A stretch of 23,978 nucleotides of DNA from Pontiellaceae bacterium. Its GTDB lineage: Bacteria; Verrucomicrobiota; Kiritimatiellia; Kiritimatiellales; Tichowtungiaceae. A program made the position numbers and the translations under genes. Numbering within the stretch: the stretch's first letter is position 1; the number at the start of each line of letters is the position of its first letter. Location of the stretch: positions 1 through 23,978 of the forward strand of contig JAOZMR010000008.1 of the NCBI GenBank assembly GCA_029934215.1, written 5' to 3'. Shown here piece after piece: positions 8,051-16,456 of the stretch. The notes below the pieces were generated by a model, which was not told where the DNA came from, searched no databases, and worked only from the letters and a program-made list of their open reading frames with translations.

Positions 8051-9480
8051 TGCCGAATCACTCATCATTCGATCAACATGCCTATAACGCTGTCAGCGGG
8101 TGGCCTGTCGCCGCCGGCTTTAACGCCGTGCGCGACGGGGTTGACTATGCCGCACTGTTGCAGTGGCGCCTGTTGAGTGTCGTAAGTCGCGCCCTTCGTG
8201 TCCAACGTGAGTTGTTTGATAATTCTGTCGAACTCTCTATTCTGAACGCCCTGAAAGAAACCGGCTATCGCCAGCTGTGGATTGATGAACCGCCGCCAGC
8301 CAATCTTTATGATGAGGTTAAGGCACGTTGCGATCTTGATATGGCGCGTGCAAGCAAAAAAACGATTTTCGCACCAGTCATGATTCGCCAGTCGCAACTG
8401 TTAGAACAGATGGAGTCGCGTGCCGACTGGCTCTTTCTTCACAACCTGCCCGATCCCAATGTCCCGCCGCAGTCGATGATTCCAGCGGAAAACAAGCTCT
8501 GGTGCAGAAAACTTTTCGACGCCGTAATAAGCGGGCTAGAAGCACAGGGCATCCATTTGCTGGAAATTGACAAGGAGTTGATCCATGTCGATATCATCCG
8601 CTCTGATCGGCTGATCCGTTTTGCCCGTCTTCAATTGCAGATCATTCAGCCGGATCTGTTGATGATCCCGACCGAAGACGGTTGGTATCCTTGCTACTAC
8701 CTCGAAGCGGCAAAGCATCTGAACATCCCAGCTTTTCTGTTGCAGCACGGTCTCGACTGCGAGCCGTTCATTTTTGACGACTCTCGCTGCGAATATGCCG
8801 CTCTGTGGGGCAGCGCACGGTTGGAGCAATACTGCACGCCGCCCCGAGAATGCCGAATCACCGGCGGTCCGCAGTATGACCAGTTCCGTATGGACAAAAT
8901 CGAGTGGAATCCTGATGGGAAAGTCTTGCTGCTGGCGCTGCGCCCAAATTATTCCGACAAGCTTCACTTCCCGTCACGCAGTCCGGCCGTACAGACCGCA
9001 TTGCTCGATGCAGTCTGCGATTTTATGGACGATCATCTTGACGAAAAACTGGTCATCAAAATGCACCCGAGCAGTTTGGCGTCCCCCTTGCTCGCGCAGT
9101 TGGGGAGACGGGATAAGACTGGACGGTGTCGCATTGCGGAGCAGGCCGAATCATTGGCCGATCTCGTTGTAAACGCCAAAGTTGTTTTGACCGAAGATTC
9201 GACCGCTGGGTTGGATGCCATGCTTGGCGGTAAGCCGCTTGTTTTTGCGCATTTTATGCCGTGTAGGCCGACTTTGCCAATGACCGAATATGGAGCGGCG
9301 CTGAACGGGTTCGGAAAAACGGCGCTGCTTCAGGCTCTTGAAGTAATCGTTTTGGGCAGGCTGGATGCTGCCGCGATGCGGGCTGGTCAGCTCCGCTTTA
9401 TTGAAGATTTTGCAGGGCCGCTGGACGGATATTCCGGTCGGCGAGTCATGGACTTTATGGACGATATTCTGAATGGATAA
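8050..9480 (+). CDS. GT-B-like capsule/CDP-glycerol-transferase-type glycosyltransferase (gene D)
   Basis: A 476-residue protein, assigned by fold-level features, not by a close match. The second half has QHGLDC at 232-237, an aspartate-rich strand, then KMHPSS at 337-342 and TEDSTAGLDAMLGGKPLV at 381-398. The H-P motif followed about 40 residues later by E-D-S-T-A and G-G-K-P is the pattern of the nucleotide-binding half of GT-B enzymes such as capsule polysaccharide and CDP-glycerol transferases. The N-terminal ~200 residues are unassigned. Unlike its neighbours, it shows no YGAGxHT module. It overlaps gene C by 1 bp and gene E by 8 bp, so translational coupling is likely. The exact donor and acceptor cannot be told. 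Confidence 0.65.
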   Translation: MPNHSSFDQHAYNAVSGWPVAAGFNAVRDGVDYAALLQWRLLSVVSRALRVQRELFDNSVELSILNALKETGYRQLWIDEPPPANLYDEVKARCDLDMARASKKTIFAPVMIRQSQLLEQMESRADWLFLHNLPDPNVPPQSMIPAENKLWCRKLFDAVISGLEAQGIHLLEIDKELIHVDIIRSDRLIRFARLQLQIIQPDLLMIPTEDGWYPCYYLEAAKHLNIPAFLLQHGLDCEPFIFDDSRCEYAALWGSARLEQYCTPPRECRITGGPQYDQFRMDKIEWNPDGKVLLLALRPNYSDKLHFPSRSPAVQTALLDAVCDFMDDHLDEKLVIKMHPSSLASPLLAQLGRRDKTGRCRIAEQAESLADLVVNAKVVLTEDSTAGLDAMLGGKPLVFAHFMPCRPTLPMTEYGAALNGFGKTALLQALEVIVLGRLDAAAMRAGQLRFIEDFAGPLDGYSGRRVMDFMDDILNG

Positions 9481-11872
9481 GCTACAACAGAGATTTATGG
9501 AAATCCTGAGGGAAGACGCTGTTGATCCGGCGGAATTCCCGTCGCATTTTCTGCCGCTGGCGGAAAATAAGGCATTTCTTGAAGCATGTTTCCAGGCATT
9601 GGAAACAGCACCAGTCGCCGACGGATTCTCGCGCACGGCCCTGTTGCTTTTTGACGCCGGCCAAAAAGAAGACGCCCGCGAATTGTGGAAGCGCGATATT
9701 GCTTCCGGATCCATTTCCTGGTGGCAGCACAACCGCTATCTGGTGGCAGTATTTGAGATGGACGGGTACGAAGCAGCCGCAGCCGTTCTGGAGCAGATTG
9801 AACAGTCACATCCCGACCGAAAAAACAGCCGAACTGCTCTGGGAATGATGTTACTGAGAACCAATCCGCAGCAGGCGGAGAAGCTCATGAAGCAGGATGC
9901 CGCAGCCGGGCGACTGACCGCCGGATTCAAACTGAATTATGCCTGCGCGCTTAGCGCGGCGGAACGAATGGCTGAAGCCATCCGCACCGTAGAAGAGGCT
10001 TACGCGGAACGCCAATCGCTGAATGAAGGGTTCATTCGGATTGCCCGGGCGGCCCCGCAAATCATGCCTCGGGTCGCTCTCGATCTATTTCGCCGGGATA
10101 TGGAACATGGGCCGATTTCATTAGGAGCCGATGAAGAATATATTCACCGGCTCCGAACATTGGAAGGCATTGAAAGTGCGATTGAATGGATGGAGCAGAT
10201 AGAAAACAAAGATAGGGCCCAGCATCTTTATTTGCTTGTACTGAATTGGGCACTTCGGCAAGGTTATTTGTTTTATGCAGATCGTCTGCAGCAATCCGCA
10301 ACACACACCGCTATTGATTTGAAAGAAAACTACAACGGGATAAGTCAGGTTATGGAATCGATTAGGCATGAACGATCACAGCAACAGTATCACTTCTGCA
10401 CGATCATCACCCCGAACTATCTGTGCTACGCGCTCGCTTTGCATGAATCATTAATTGAGCATAATGATTGCGCGGTTCTCCATGTACTACTCTGCCCAAA
10501 CGGAACCGAAGATCAAAGCCGCAAATATGCGTCAGACTCGTTGCGCTTTTATTATTCCGACGACCTCTGTACGGAGGGAACCGCCAAAGCCCTGTCGGAC
10601 AAATATCACGGCAAATACGAAGACGGTTTCCGCTGGGCGATGAAGTCGGTCATGCTGACATACCTGCTGACAAAAGAAGATTGCGATAAAGTATTTTTCG
10701 TTGATTGCGATATTTTCTTTTTTGACGACTACACCTTCCTGTTCGATGAACTCGATGACTGCGCCATGATCGTTTCGCCGCACTGGAAGCCGTACAGCGA
10801 ACCGGGTAAAGATAAAACATTCATCTACGAAGAGCTTTTCTACAACGGCATGTTCAACGCCGGCTTTGTCGGCGTTTCACAGAACGGACTTGATCACCTC
10901 GACTGGTGGGCGCGGGCCTGCCTGTTTAACTGCTATAAAGATATCACCAACGGCTTCTTTGTGGACCAGACACATCTGACCGTTCTGCAGGCGCATTTTG
11001 ACGATGTCAAAATTCTGAAGCACCGCGGATGCAACGTTGCGCACTGGAACGAACTGGAATCACCGCGCATCCGGCAGGAAGACGGAACGGTCCTTATCCA
11101 AGGCAAATACCCGATTGTCTTCTGCCATTTCGCGTTGCTCTGCCCCGACCGCTATATCAATGGTGCCGACAAACACCTGCACGTTTACTTCTGGAAATAT
11201 GTCCACTGTCTGAAAAAGCACGGGCTGACTCGTCTTCGAGCGCTCTTCACGCAGCTCGACTCGCAGCTCTCAGCGCTGATATGGATGCTGAAGGAAAGCG
11301 GAATTAATGAAGTGTCGCTCCCCGGGAATGATGAAGACGTTAGCGCGTGGCTGGAGCGCAAGGGAATCACTGCCCATGCAGAAACAAAATTTAAAACCGT
11401 TGTGCTCGTCTGCGAAAGAGGCTCGGCGGCGGAAGCAGAAAGCACACTGAACGGCACAGTCGAAAAGGAAGATCTTTTCATTATTGAACGGGAGTCGACT
11501 GAGCCGATTGAAGAGGAGGTATTTGTTGCCTCCGCTCCGCAACGCTTCATGCAGGCTCTCTCCGAACTCCAGGCTGAAGGACGCAAACGCATTATGATTT
11601 ATGGCGGTGGCATGCACACCCCAAAAATGCTTTCCCGCCCGCTGGATCTCGCAGATATGCAGTTGGTCGGCGTCGTCGATGATGCCCCAGAGAAAAACGG
11701 ACTGTGGCTCTGCGGACTGACCGTTGTCTCCGCCGAAGAGGCAAAACAGCTAGACGCCGACGCCGTGATCGTTTCTAGCGACACCATTGAGGACATTCTT
11801 TTTGAACAGGCCTGTGCAACGTTCCCCGAACTCCCAGTCTACAGGCTCTACGGAGAAGACCGCGATGCATAA
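9473..11872 (+). CDS. Helical-repeat GT-A glycosyltransferase with C-terminal Rossmann-like module (gene E)
   Basis: A 799-residue protein in three parts. Residues 53-250 form three tandem 66-residue helical units (53-118, 119-184, 185-250) plus a partial fourth, resembling paired TPRs; the same kind of unit is in gene A. Residues ~306-610 are a GT-A transferase: FCTIITPNYL at 308-317 opens the nucleotide-binding fold, and FFVDCDIFFF at 408-417 supplies the metal-binding D411-C-D413, as in GT8-type enzymes. Residues ~704-796 carry the shared module (IYGGGMHT at 709-716, VVDDAP, VIVSSDT). The ATG overlaps the end of gene D by 8 bp, and the end overlaps gene F by 8 bp. The donor sugar is unknown. 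The repeats suggest binding of a protein or a long acceptor. Confidence 0.8.
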   Translation: MDKLQQRFMEILREDAVDPAEFPSHFLPLAENKAFLEACFQALETAPVADGFSRTALLLFDAGQKEDARELWKRDIASGSISWWQHNRYLVAVFEMDGYEAAAAVLEQIEQSHPDRKNSRTALGMMLLRTNPQQAEKLMKQDAAAGRLTAGFKLNYACALSAAERMAEAIRTVEEAYAERQSLNEGFIRIARAAPQIMPRVALDLFRRDMEHGPISLGADEEYIHRLRTLEGIESAIEWMEQIENKDRAQHLYLLVLNWALRQGYLFYADRLQQSATHTAIDLKENYNGISQVMESIRHERSQQQYHFCTIITPNYLCYALALHESLIEHNDCAVLHVLLCPNGTEDQSRKYASDSLRFYYSDDLCTEGTAKALSDKYHGKYEDGFRWAMKSVMLTYLLTKEDCDKVFFVDCDIFFFDDYTFLFDELDDCAMIVSPHWKPYSEPGKDKTFIYEELFYNGMFNAGFVGVSQNGLDHLDWWARACLFNCYKDITNGFFVDQTHLTVLQAHFDDVKILKHRGCNVAHWNELESPRIRQEDGTVLIQGKYPIVFCHFALLCPDRYINGADKHLHVYFWKYVHCLKKHGLTRLRALFTQLDSQLSALIWMLKESGINEVSLPGNDEDVSAWLERKGITAHAETKFKTVVLVCERGSAAEAESTLNGTVEKEDLFIIERESTEPIEEEVFVASAPQRFMQALSELQAEGRKRIMIYGGGMHTPKMLSRPLDLADMQLVGVVDDAPEKNGLWLCGLTVVSAEEAKQLDADAVIVSSDTIEDILFEQACATFPELPVYRLYGEDRDA
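11852..11858 (+). promoter_or_regulatory. Ribosome binding site for gene F
   Basis: GGAGAAG ends 6 nt before ATG 11865. It favours that start over the upstream in-frame ATG at 11787, which would add 26 residues with no resemblance to GT2 enzymes and overlap gene E by 86 bp. Confidence 0.7.
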
Positions 11873-13130
11873 ACTTTCCGTCATCATGTCCGTACTCAAC
11901 GGCGAACGGTTTATTGAAGAAACTGTCCGCAGCGTTCTAGAGCAAACCTTTTCCGACTTTCAGTTCATCATCGTGGACGATGGGTCGACCGACCGGACCA
12001 AAGAGCTGATCCGGCAATTCGCCGACAGCCGCATTCAGCTGATTGAACTGCCGCAGAACGTCGGAATTCCGGCGGCGCGGAACATCGGACTCGCCGCCGC
12101 CGGCGGCGAATTGATTGCTGTCGTCGATGCAGACGATCCGCCGCTGGTCGAGCGATTCGAAAAGCAGGTTGATTTTCTGGGAAGCCATTCGCAGGTGGCA
12201 GTGGTCGGATGCCAGTTCCGGGTGATGAACAATGACGGCGTTTTTGTGACCGATTCCAAAGCGCAAAACGATTCCCCGATAGGAAACGTCGCGAATCTCA
12301 ATAATATTCTCCGCGGTTCCATATCCACCATGCACCCCTGTGCCATGTACCGCGGCGATCTGCTGCGCAGCTTCCGCTACGACGTACGCTTTAAAGTCGG
12401 GCACGACTACGACCTCGGCCTGCGTCTGTACGAAGCCGGATGGCAAACCGATAACCTCGATGAATACCTGAACCTTCACCGCGACCATCCGCGCAGCGTC
12501 ACGGACGTTTTTCGCGATGTCGATTTCAACGATCATCACACCGCTTTTTCCGAGTTCGCTGAACGCCTGACCGGAACCGCGTTTAACGATAACGAATTGA
12601 AAGCCTATGCATGGTCGTTCCATTTCCGATTTCTTCCGTCCGGACTCGACTCCATTGATTCTTCGCGCACCATTTCGATTTTGAAAACCCTGCTGGATGC
12701 CTACAGTAAAAAACATCCAGATCTCGTCGGTCGGGAAACATACCGCAGCATTCTCGTCGATGCCGCACCGCGCGAAGCACTCATTCTCAGGGCCTACTGG
12801 AAGGAACTGCTGCAAAACCATTCGGGGCGGGGCTGCCTTTATCTCTACGGCGCCGGACAGCATTCGGTCTGGCTGGCAGGACTCTGCCGCGAGCTCGACA
12901 TGCAAATTGAGCTTGTCTTTGATGATATTCCCAGACAGGACGCATTGGAAAGCATCCCGATCAGGCAAACCGATCAGCTCGCTGAAATCAAACACGGCTC
13001 CGTTTTGATCTCTTCCGACATTCATCACCGGGCCATGAACGAAAAACTGAACACTCGTTTTCCAAATGCGGACTTTCGCATCATCGACCCTTATCAGGAT
13101 TTCCCGACCGGACCGTTCCTTAAATACTAG
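11865..13130 (+). CDS. Family 2 glycosyltransferase with C-terminal Rossmann-like module (gene F)
   Basis: A 421-residue protein. The GT2 fold is clear: LSVIMSVLNGE begins at residue 4, IIVDDGSTDRTKE lies at 35-47 with nucleotide-binding aspartates D38-D39, NVGIPAARNIGL follows, and the metal-binding D88-A-D90-D91 is in VVDADDPP. GHDYDLGLRLYEAGW fits the catalytic-base region. GT2 enzymes transfer a sugar from a nucleotide donor with inversion. Residues ~323-414 are the shared module (LYGAGQHS at 327-334, VFDDIP, LISSDIHH, IIDPYQDFP). The start at 11865 was chosen because the GT2 fold begins there and a good ribosome binding site precedes it. Gene G starts 8 bp after the stop. No membrane segment is visible, so it probably acts in the cytoplasm. 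Confidence 0.9.
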   Translation: MHKLSVIMSVLNGERFIEETVRSVLEQTFSDFQFIIVDDGSTDRTKELIRQFADSRIQLIELPQNVGIPAARNIGLAAAGGELIAVVDADDPPLVERFEKQVDFLGSHSQVAVVGCQFRVMNNDGVFVTDSKAQNDSPIGNVANLNNILRGSISTMHPCAMYRGDLLRSFRYDVRFKVGHDYDLGLRLYEAGWQTDNLDEYLNLHRDHPRSVTDVFRDVDFNDHHTAFSEFAERLTGTAFNDNELKAYAWSFHFRFLPSGLDSIDSSRTISILKTLLDAYSKKHPDLVGRETYRSILVDAAPREALILRAYWKELLQNHSGRGCLYLYGAGQHSVWLAGLCRELDMQIELVFDDIPRQDALESIPIRQTDQLAEIKHGSVLISSDIHHRAMNEKLNTRFPNADFRIIDPYQDFPTGPFLKY

Positions 13131-13138
13131 AGGCATGC

Positions 13139-14692
13139 ATGAAACCAGCGAACATACAACCGTTTTTTGATGGGCTTGAGCTCTACATCACCCCGCAGAA
13201 CACCTGCAATCTGCGGTGCGATTTTTGTTGCAACCGCCATATTCTCAACGACCCAAACCGGCTCTCAGATGAAGTGCTGTATCTCAAACTGCAACCGCTG
13301 TACGAAAAGGCTAATATGATCTGGGTGGTCGGCGGCGAAATCACCGCGCTGGCCGGCATGAAGGAGTACATCCGTTTTTTTGGCGAAAACCACCCGCAGG
13401 TCAACCTCGCCATCATCACCAACGGAACCAACTTTGATGAGGAGTGGCAGCGGCTCTGCGTGGAATTTGATGTCTTTGTCCGCTGGTCCATCAATGCTGG
13501 CGACGAAATCAGCTATGAACGCTCCGCCCGCTATCCAAATGCAAAAGAAACCTACCGGAAAATCATCGGCAACCTGCTCTCGTTCAATCGGATGAAAGCT
13601 GACGCCAGGCGGCCTTATCCTCGCCCCGGCATCACCAACGTGTTGACACACCAGTCGGCAAATGACATGCCTTCATTCATTCGGTTCGCTTGCGAACATC
13701 GCTTCGCCGCCTGCATCTACAGCGGACTCGAAGGCGAATGGATCGGCGATACAGATGGCGTCCTGGACGATGACTGGCATCTAGAAGCCAACCGACGCGT
13801 TCTCGAAATGAAACAGTTGTTTGAATGCTGCACGCCGATTCAGATTGAGCACATGCCCAACCGATTCTACGAGCAGGCCAAACGCGAAGCAAAACTGCGC
13901 ATCGAAACCGACCGCGAAGCCGTTCTCGCCGATTATGCGCAAATCCAAATCGTCTGCAACAGCTCTACGGAACAGATGAAAAAAGAATATGCCGCGTACA
14001 GGCAGAAAAAAAATAAGCGGCCTTTTCCCGTAGAAATAATTGAAATTGACGGCACCGCCGTCTGCCCGCGCCCGTGGAACTATATTGCCCTCAGCCCCAA
14101 CGGATCTGTAACCCCCTGCTGTCGCCGTATTCTCACGCTTGGCAACATCAACGAACAGCCGATTGAAGAAATCCTTAACTCAGAAAAAGCCGTCCGGCTT
14201 CGCGAACGGATGCTCGCCGGCAAGTTCGACCATTGCTGGGGATCGTGTGAACGAAATCTCAACCCGGACAGCTCTTCTGCCTACCGCTATCGCGAACGGG
14301 TCATCTCTCAGCGCGACAACTGGTTTGACGGCAGCAGCGAAACCAGACAACAGCTTGAACCGCACTTTTTCGAACTCAAGCTGAATGCTCTGCGGGCCGA
14401 CGGCATCACACATCTCGCCGTGTACGGTGCCGGCGTGCATACACGGCGGTTGCTACTCTCAGACGCCGCCCGGCAATTCGAAACCCTGAAAATCGTTGAC
14501 GACAACCCGGCAACGCACGGGCAGGAAATCTGCGGATTCCCCGTTGGCTCCATGCGGGATGCACTGGATGCCAGCTGCGATACCCTGTTGATTTCATCGG
14601 ATGCCCACGAGGCAAAAATGTTTCAAAAAGCAAAAGAAACACTGCCCAAAACTGTCCGTATTAAATGCCTTTACCAAACCCGAACTGCCTGA
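13139..14692 (+). CDS. Radical SAM/SPASM enzyme with C-terminal Rossmann-like module (gene G)
   Basis: A 517-residue protein. The radical SAM cluster motif is C23, C27, C30 (CNLRCDFC), followed by WVVGGEIT at 62-69 as the GGE motif. The SPASM region has C309 (VCPRPW), C327-C328 (PNGSVTPCC) and C366-x3-C370 (CWGSC), consistent with at least one auxiliary iron-sulfur cluster. Residues ~424-513 form the shared module (VYGAGVHT at 428-435, IVDDNP, LLISSDAHE). The ATG at 13139 follows AGAGG (13129-13133). SPASM enzymes mostly modify peptides, but related twitch enzymes such as BtrN oxidise aminocyclitols. With no precursor peptide visible and glycosyltransferases on both sides, a sugar-linked substrate is at least as likely (inference). 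Confidence 0.87.
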   Translation: MKPANIQPFFDGLELYITPQNTCNLRCDFCCNRHILNDPNRLSDEVLYLKLQPLYEKANMIWVVGGEITALAGMKEYIRFFGENHPQVNLAIITNGTNFDEEWQRLCVEFDVFVRWSINAGDEISYERSARYPNAKETYRKIIGNLLSFNRMKADARRPYPRPGITNVLTHQSANDMPSFIRFACEHRFAACIYSGLEGEWIGDTDGVLDDDWHLEANRRVLEMKQLFECCTPIQIEHMPNRFYEQAKREAKLRIETDREAVLADYAQIQIVCNSSTEQMKKEYAAYRQKKNKRPFPVEIIEIDGTAVCPRPWNYIALSPNGSVTPCCRRILTLGNINEQPIEEILNSEKAVRLRERMLAGKFDHCWGSCERNLNPDSSSAYRYRERVISQRDNWFDGSSETRQQLEPHFFELKLNALRADGITHLAVYGAGVHTRRLLLSDAARQFETLKIVDDNPATHGQEICGFPVGSMRDALDASCDTLLISSDAHEAKMFQKAKETLPKTVRIKCLYQTRTA

Positions 14693-14694
14693 AC

Positions 14695-14699
14695 AGGAG
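14695..14699 (+). promoter_or_regulatory. Ribosome binding site for gene H
   Basis: AGGAG lies 7 nt before ATG 14707. It supports that start over the in-frame ATG at 14665, which lies inside gene G and would add 14 basic, unconserved-looking residues. Confidence 0.75.
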
Positions 14700-14706
14700 A
14701 AAGAAA

Positions 14707-16431
14707 ATGCGCTCACCGGCTGACATGGAAATTATTCAGATCGACATCACCAATGCCTGTCCGCATTTGTGCTCCAATTGTACGCGCTTCTGCGGCCACC
14801 ACAAAAAACCGTTTTTCATGGACGAGGCCACCTTCCGAAAAGCTGCGGAATCGATGAAAGGCTTTTCCGGAACCGTGGGTATCATGGGCGGCGAACCGAC
14901 GCTACATCCGAAATTTGAAGAACTACTCAATATCTACCGCGACATCCTCTGCCCCGGGCGCGAGCTCGATGCAGGGCGCGAGCCGATTGCCGATTTTTCC
15001 GCTCACTCCCAAAATCTGCTTCAGGGAATCGAACAGGGCGTTCCCGGGCTCTGGACCTCGCTCGGTGCCGGCTATGCCAAGCACTTCGAAATCATCCAGG
15101 AGATATTCAGCTTCCAGGCCATCAACGACCACACCAATGCCGGCCTCCACCAAGCGTTGCTTATCTCGCGCAAAGACCTTGGTGTTTCGGATGAAGAATG
15201 GTTCCAGCTACGCGATAAATGCTGGATTCAAAATCTCTGGAGCGCGGCCATCACTCCCAAAGGTGCTTTTTTCTGCGAAGTCGCCGCCGCGCTCGACATG
15301 CTTTTTGACGGGCCCGGTGGCTGGCCGGTTGAACCGGGCTGGTGGAAACGCACGCCCGATGAATTCGGCGATCAGCTCAACTGGTGCGAAATGTGCAGTG
15401 CGGCACTCAATGTTCCGCGCAACGTCGCTAACACAAAAATCGACACCATTTCAAAAAGCGTGTCTGAAAAGCTGCAAAGCACCGGAAGCATCAAATACAA
15501 CCGCGGCATGGTCGAGGTTTTCGATCCGGATGTCTACGACCCCAAAGAGTTCGAAGTCGACCCGAACAATATCTGGTTCCTGCCGGAGTCTAGCGATAGC
15601 TACCGTGTCAGCGGAACCTGTGAAAGCATCAAGTCGATCCGGCTCAATGCCGTTGTCTTTTCCAAAGGAATGAGTCAGGAACAGCTCGCAGCCATAGAAA
15701 AACATTTCTACGAAATCAAACCGGTTCAAAACGATGCTGAATTCCTTCAGGCCGTTGATGAACTGGACAAGGCCGGCTGGATTGCTGTCCTGGACGAAGG
15801 CACAGAACTGCATCCCGACTTTGGTGAGCGAATTCGCAATACTGTCTTCAACCCGGGCTGCCTTTATTCTTTCGGTGCCCGCGCCGGAACCGAAAGCGGC
15901 GCACCGGCCGGCAATCGGGTGGACGGAGTTCTTCCGCACGCATTTTATCTGTTCCATAAACGAGCCCGGGCTCTGCGCACCACCGACTGGAAATCTGCAG
16001 CCGATCTGCCAGCCTTTACTGCGCTTTGGCCAGACGAAAAGCGAATTGAACTCACACCGGACTTTGACCGGCCGAAGAACTCTGCTGAAACAATCAGCCT
16101 GCCGGTCAAAGCGCGGCATGCCGTTTCAACGGTTCAACTGCTGCAAAGCCTCGGCAGGGAATACGCAATCTTCGGAGCCGGTAAACACACGCATTGGCTA
16201 CTCGAACAGTTTGTGTCCGCTAAGGCCACGCTGCCGAACATCATCTACGACGACTCACCCGCCGGCGACTCCGTCTTCGATGTTCCGATTCAGAAGCCGG
16301 AAACATCCTGCGCCGTTGATACAATCGTGCTGGGAACCGACACCTACGGCGAATCCATGACGGCCCGCTGCAGAGAACTTTGGGGCAGCGCAGTAAATGT
16401 CATCGATCTCTACACCGGATTCTGCTCTTAG
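14707..16431 (+). CDS. Radical SAM/SPASM-like enzyme with long middle domain and Rossmann-like module (gene H)
   Basis: A 574-residue protein. The radical SAM motif is C18, C22, C25 (CPHLCSNC), with MGGEPTLHP at 60-68. SPASM-like cysteines are C172, C190 and C227-x-x-C230. The radical SAM part is short: only about 105 residues separate GGEP from the SPASM region. Residues ~255-470 are a middle domain; the stretch GWIAVLDEGTELHPDFGE followed by NPGCLY resembles the metal-site region of GT-A transferases but lacks a DxD, so this is weak inference. Residues 485-572 are the shared module (IFGAGKHT at 488-495, IYDDSP, VIDLYTGF). A truncated paralogue is gene K, and a decayed copy of its tail lies at 18501-18649. 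Gene I starts 25 bp downstream. Confidence 0.82.
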   Translation: MRSPADMEIIQIDITNACPHLCSNCTRFCGHHKKPFFMDEATFRKAAESMKGFSGTVGIMGGEPTLHPKFEELLNIYRDILCPGRELDAGREPIADFSAHSQNLLQGIEQGVPGLWTSLGAGYAKHFEIIQEIFSFQAINDHTNAGLHQALLISRKDLGVSDEEWFQLRDKCWIQNLWSAAITPKGAFFCEVAAALDMLFDGPGGWPVEPGWWKRTPDEFGDQLNWCEMCSAALNVPRNVANTKIDTISKSVSEKLQSTGSIKYNRGMVEVFDPDVYDPKEFEVDPNNIWFLPESSDSYRVSGTCESIKSIRLNAVVFSKGMSQEQLAAIEKHFYEIKPVQNDAEFLQAVDELDKAGWIAVLDEGTELHPDFGERIRNTVFNPGCLYSFGARAGTESGAPAGNRVDGVLPHAFYLFHKRARALRTTDWKSAADLPAFTALWPDEKRIELTPDFDRPKNSAETISLPVKARHAVSTVQLLQSLGREYAIFGAGKHTHWLLEQFVSAKATLPNIIYDDSPAGDSVFDVPIQKPETSCAVDTIVLGTDTYGESMTARCRELWGSAVNVIDLYTGFCS

Positions 16432-16443
16432 TAGGGATGCAAG

Positions 16444-16449
16444 AAAGGA
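16444..16449 (+). promoter_or_regulatory. Ribosome binding site for gene I
   Basis: AAAGGA ends 7 nt before ATG 16457. It favours that start over the in-frame ATG at 16397, which lies inside gene H and would add 20 residues before the first structured segment. Confidence 0.65.
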
Positions 16450-16456
16450 CACGGAT

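Noticed and set aside
11937..13136. 399-codon open frame on the minus strand
   Set aside because: It is antisense to the clear GT2 gene F, has no recognisable motif, and arises from the codon bias of the opposite strand.
14915..15673. 252-codon open frame on the plus strand inside gene H
   Set aside because: It is in another frame of gene H, with low-complexity Ser/Arg/Pro-rich composition typical of a shadow frame.
15451..16119. 222-codon open frame on the minus strand
   Set aside because: It is antisense to gene H, whose motifs and paralogue support the plus strand.
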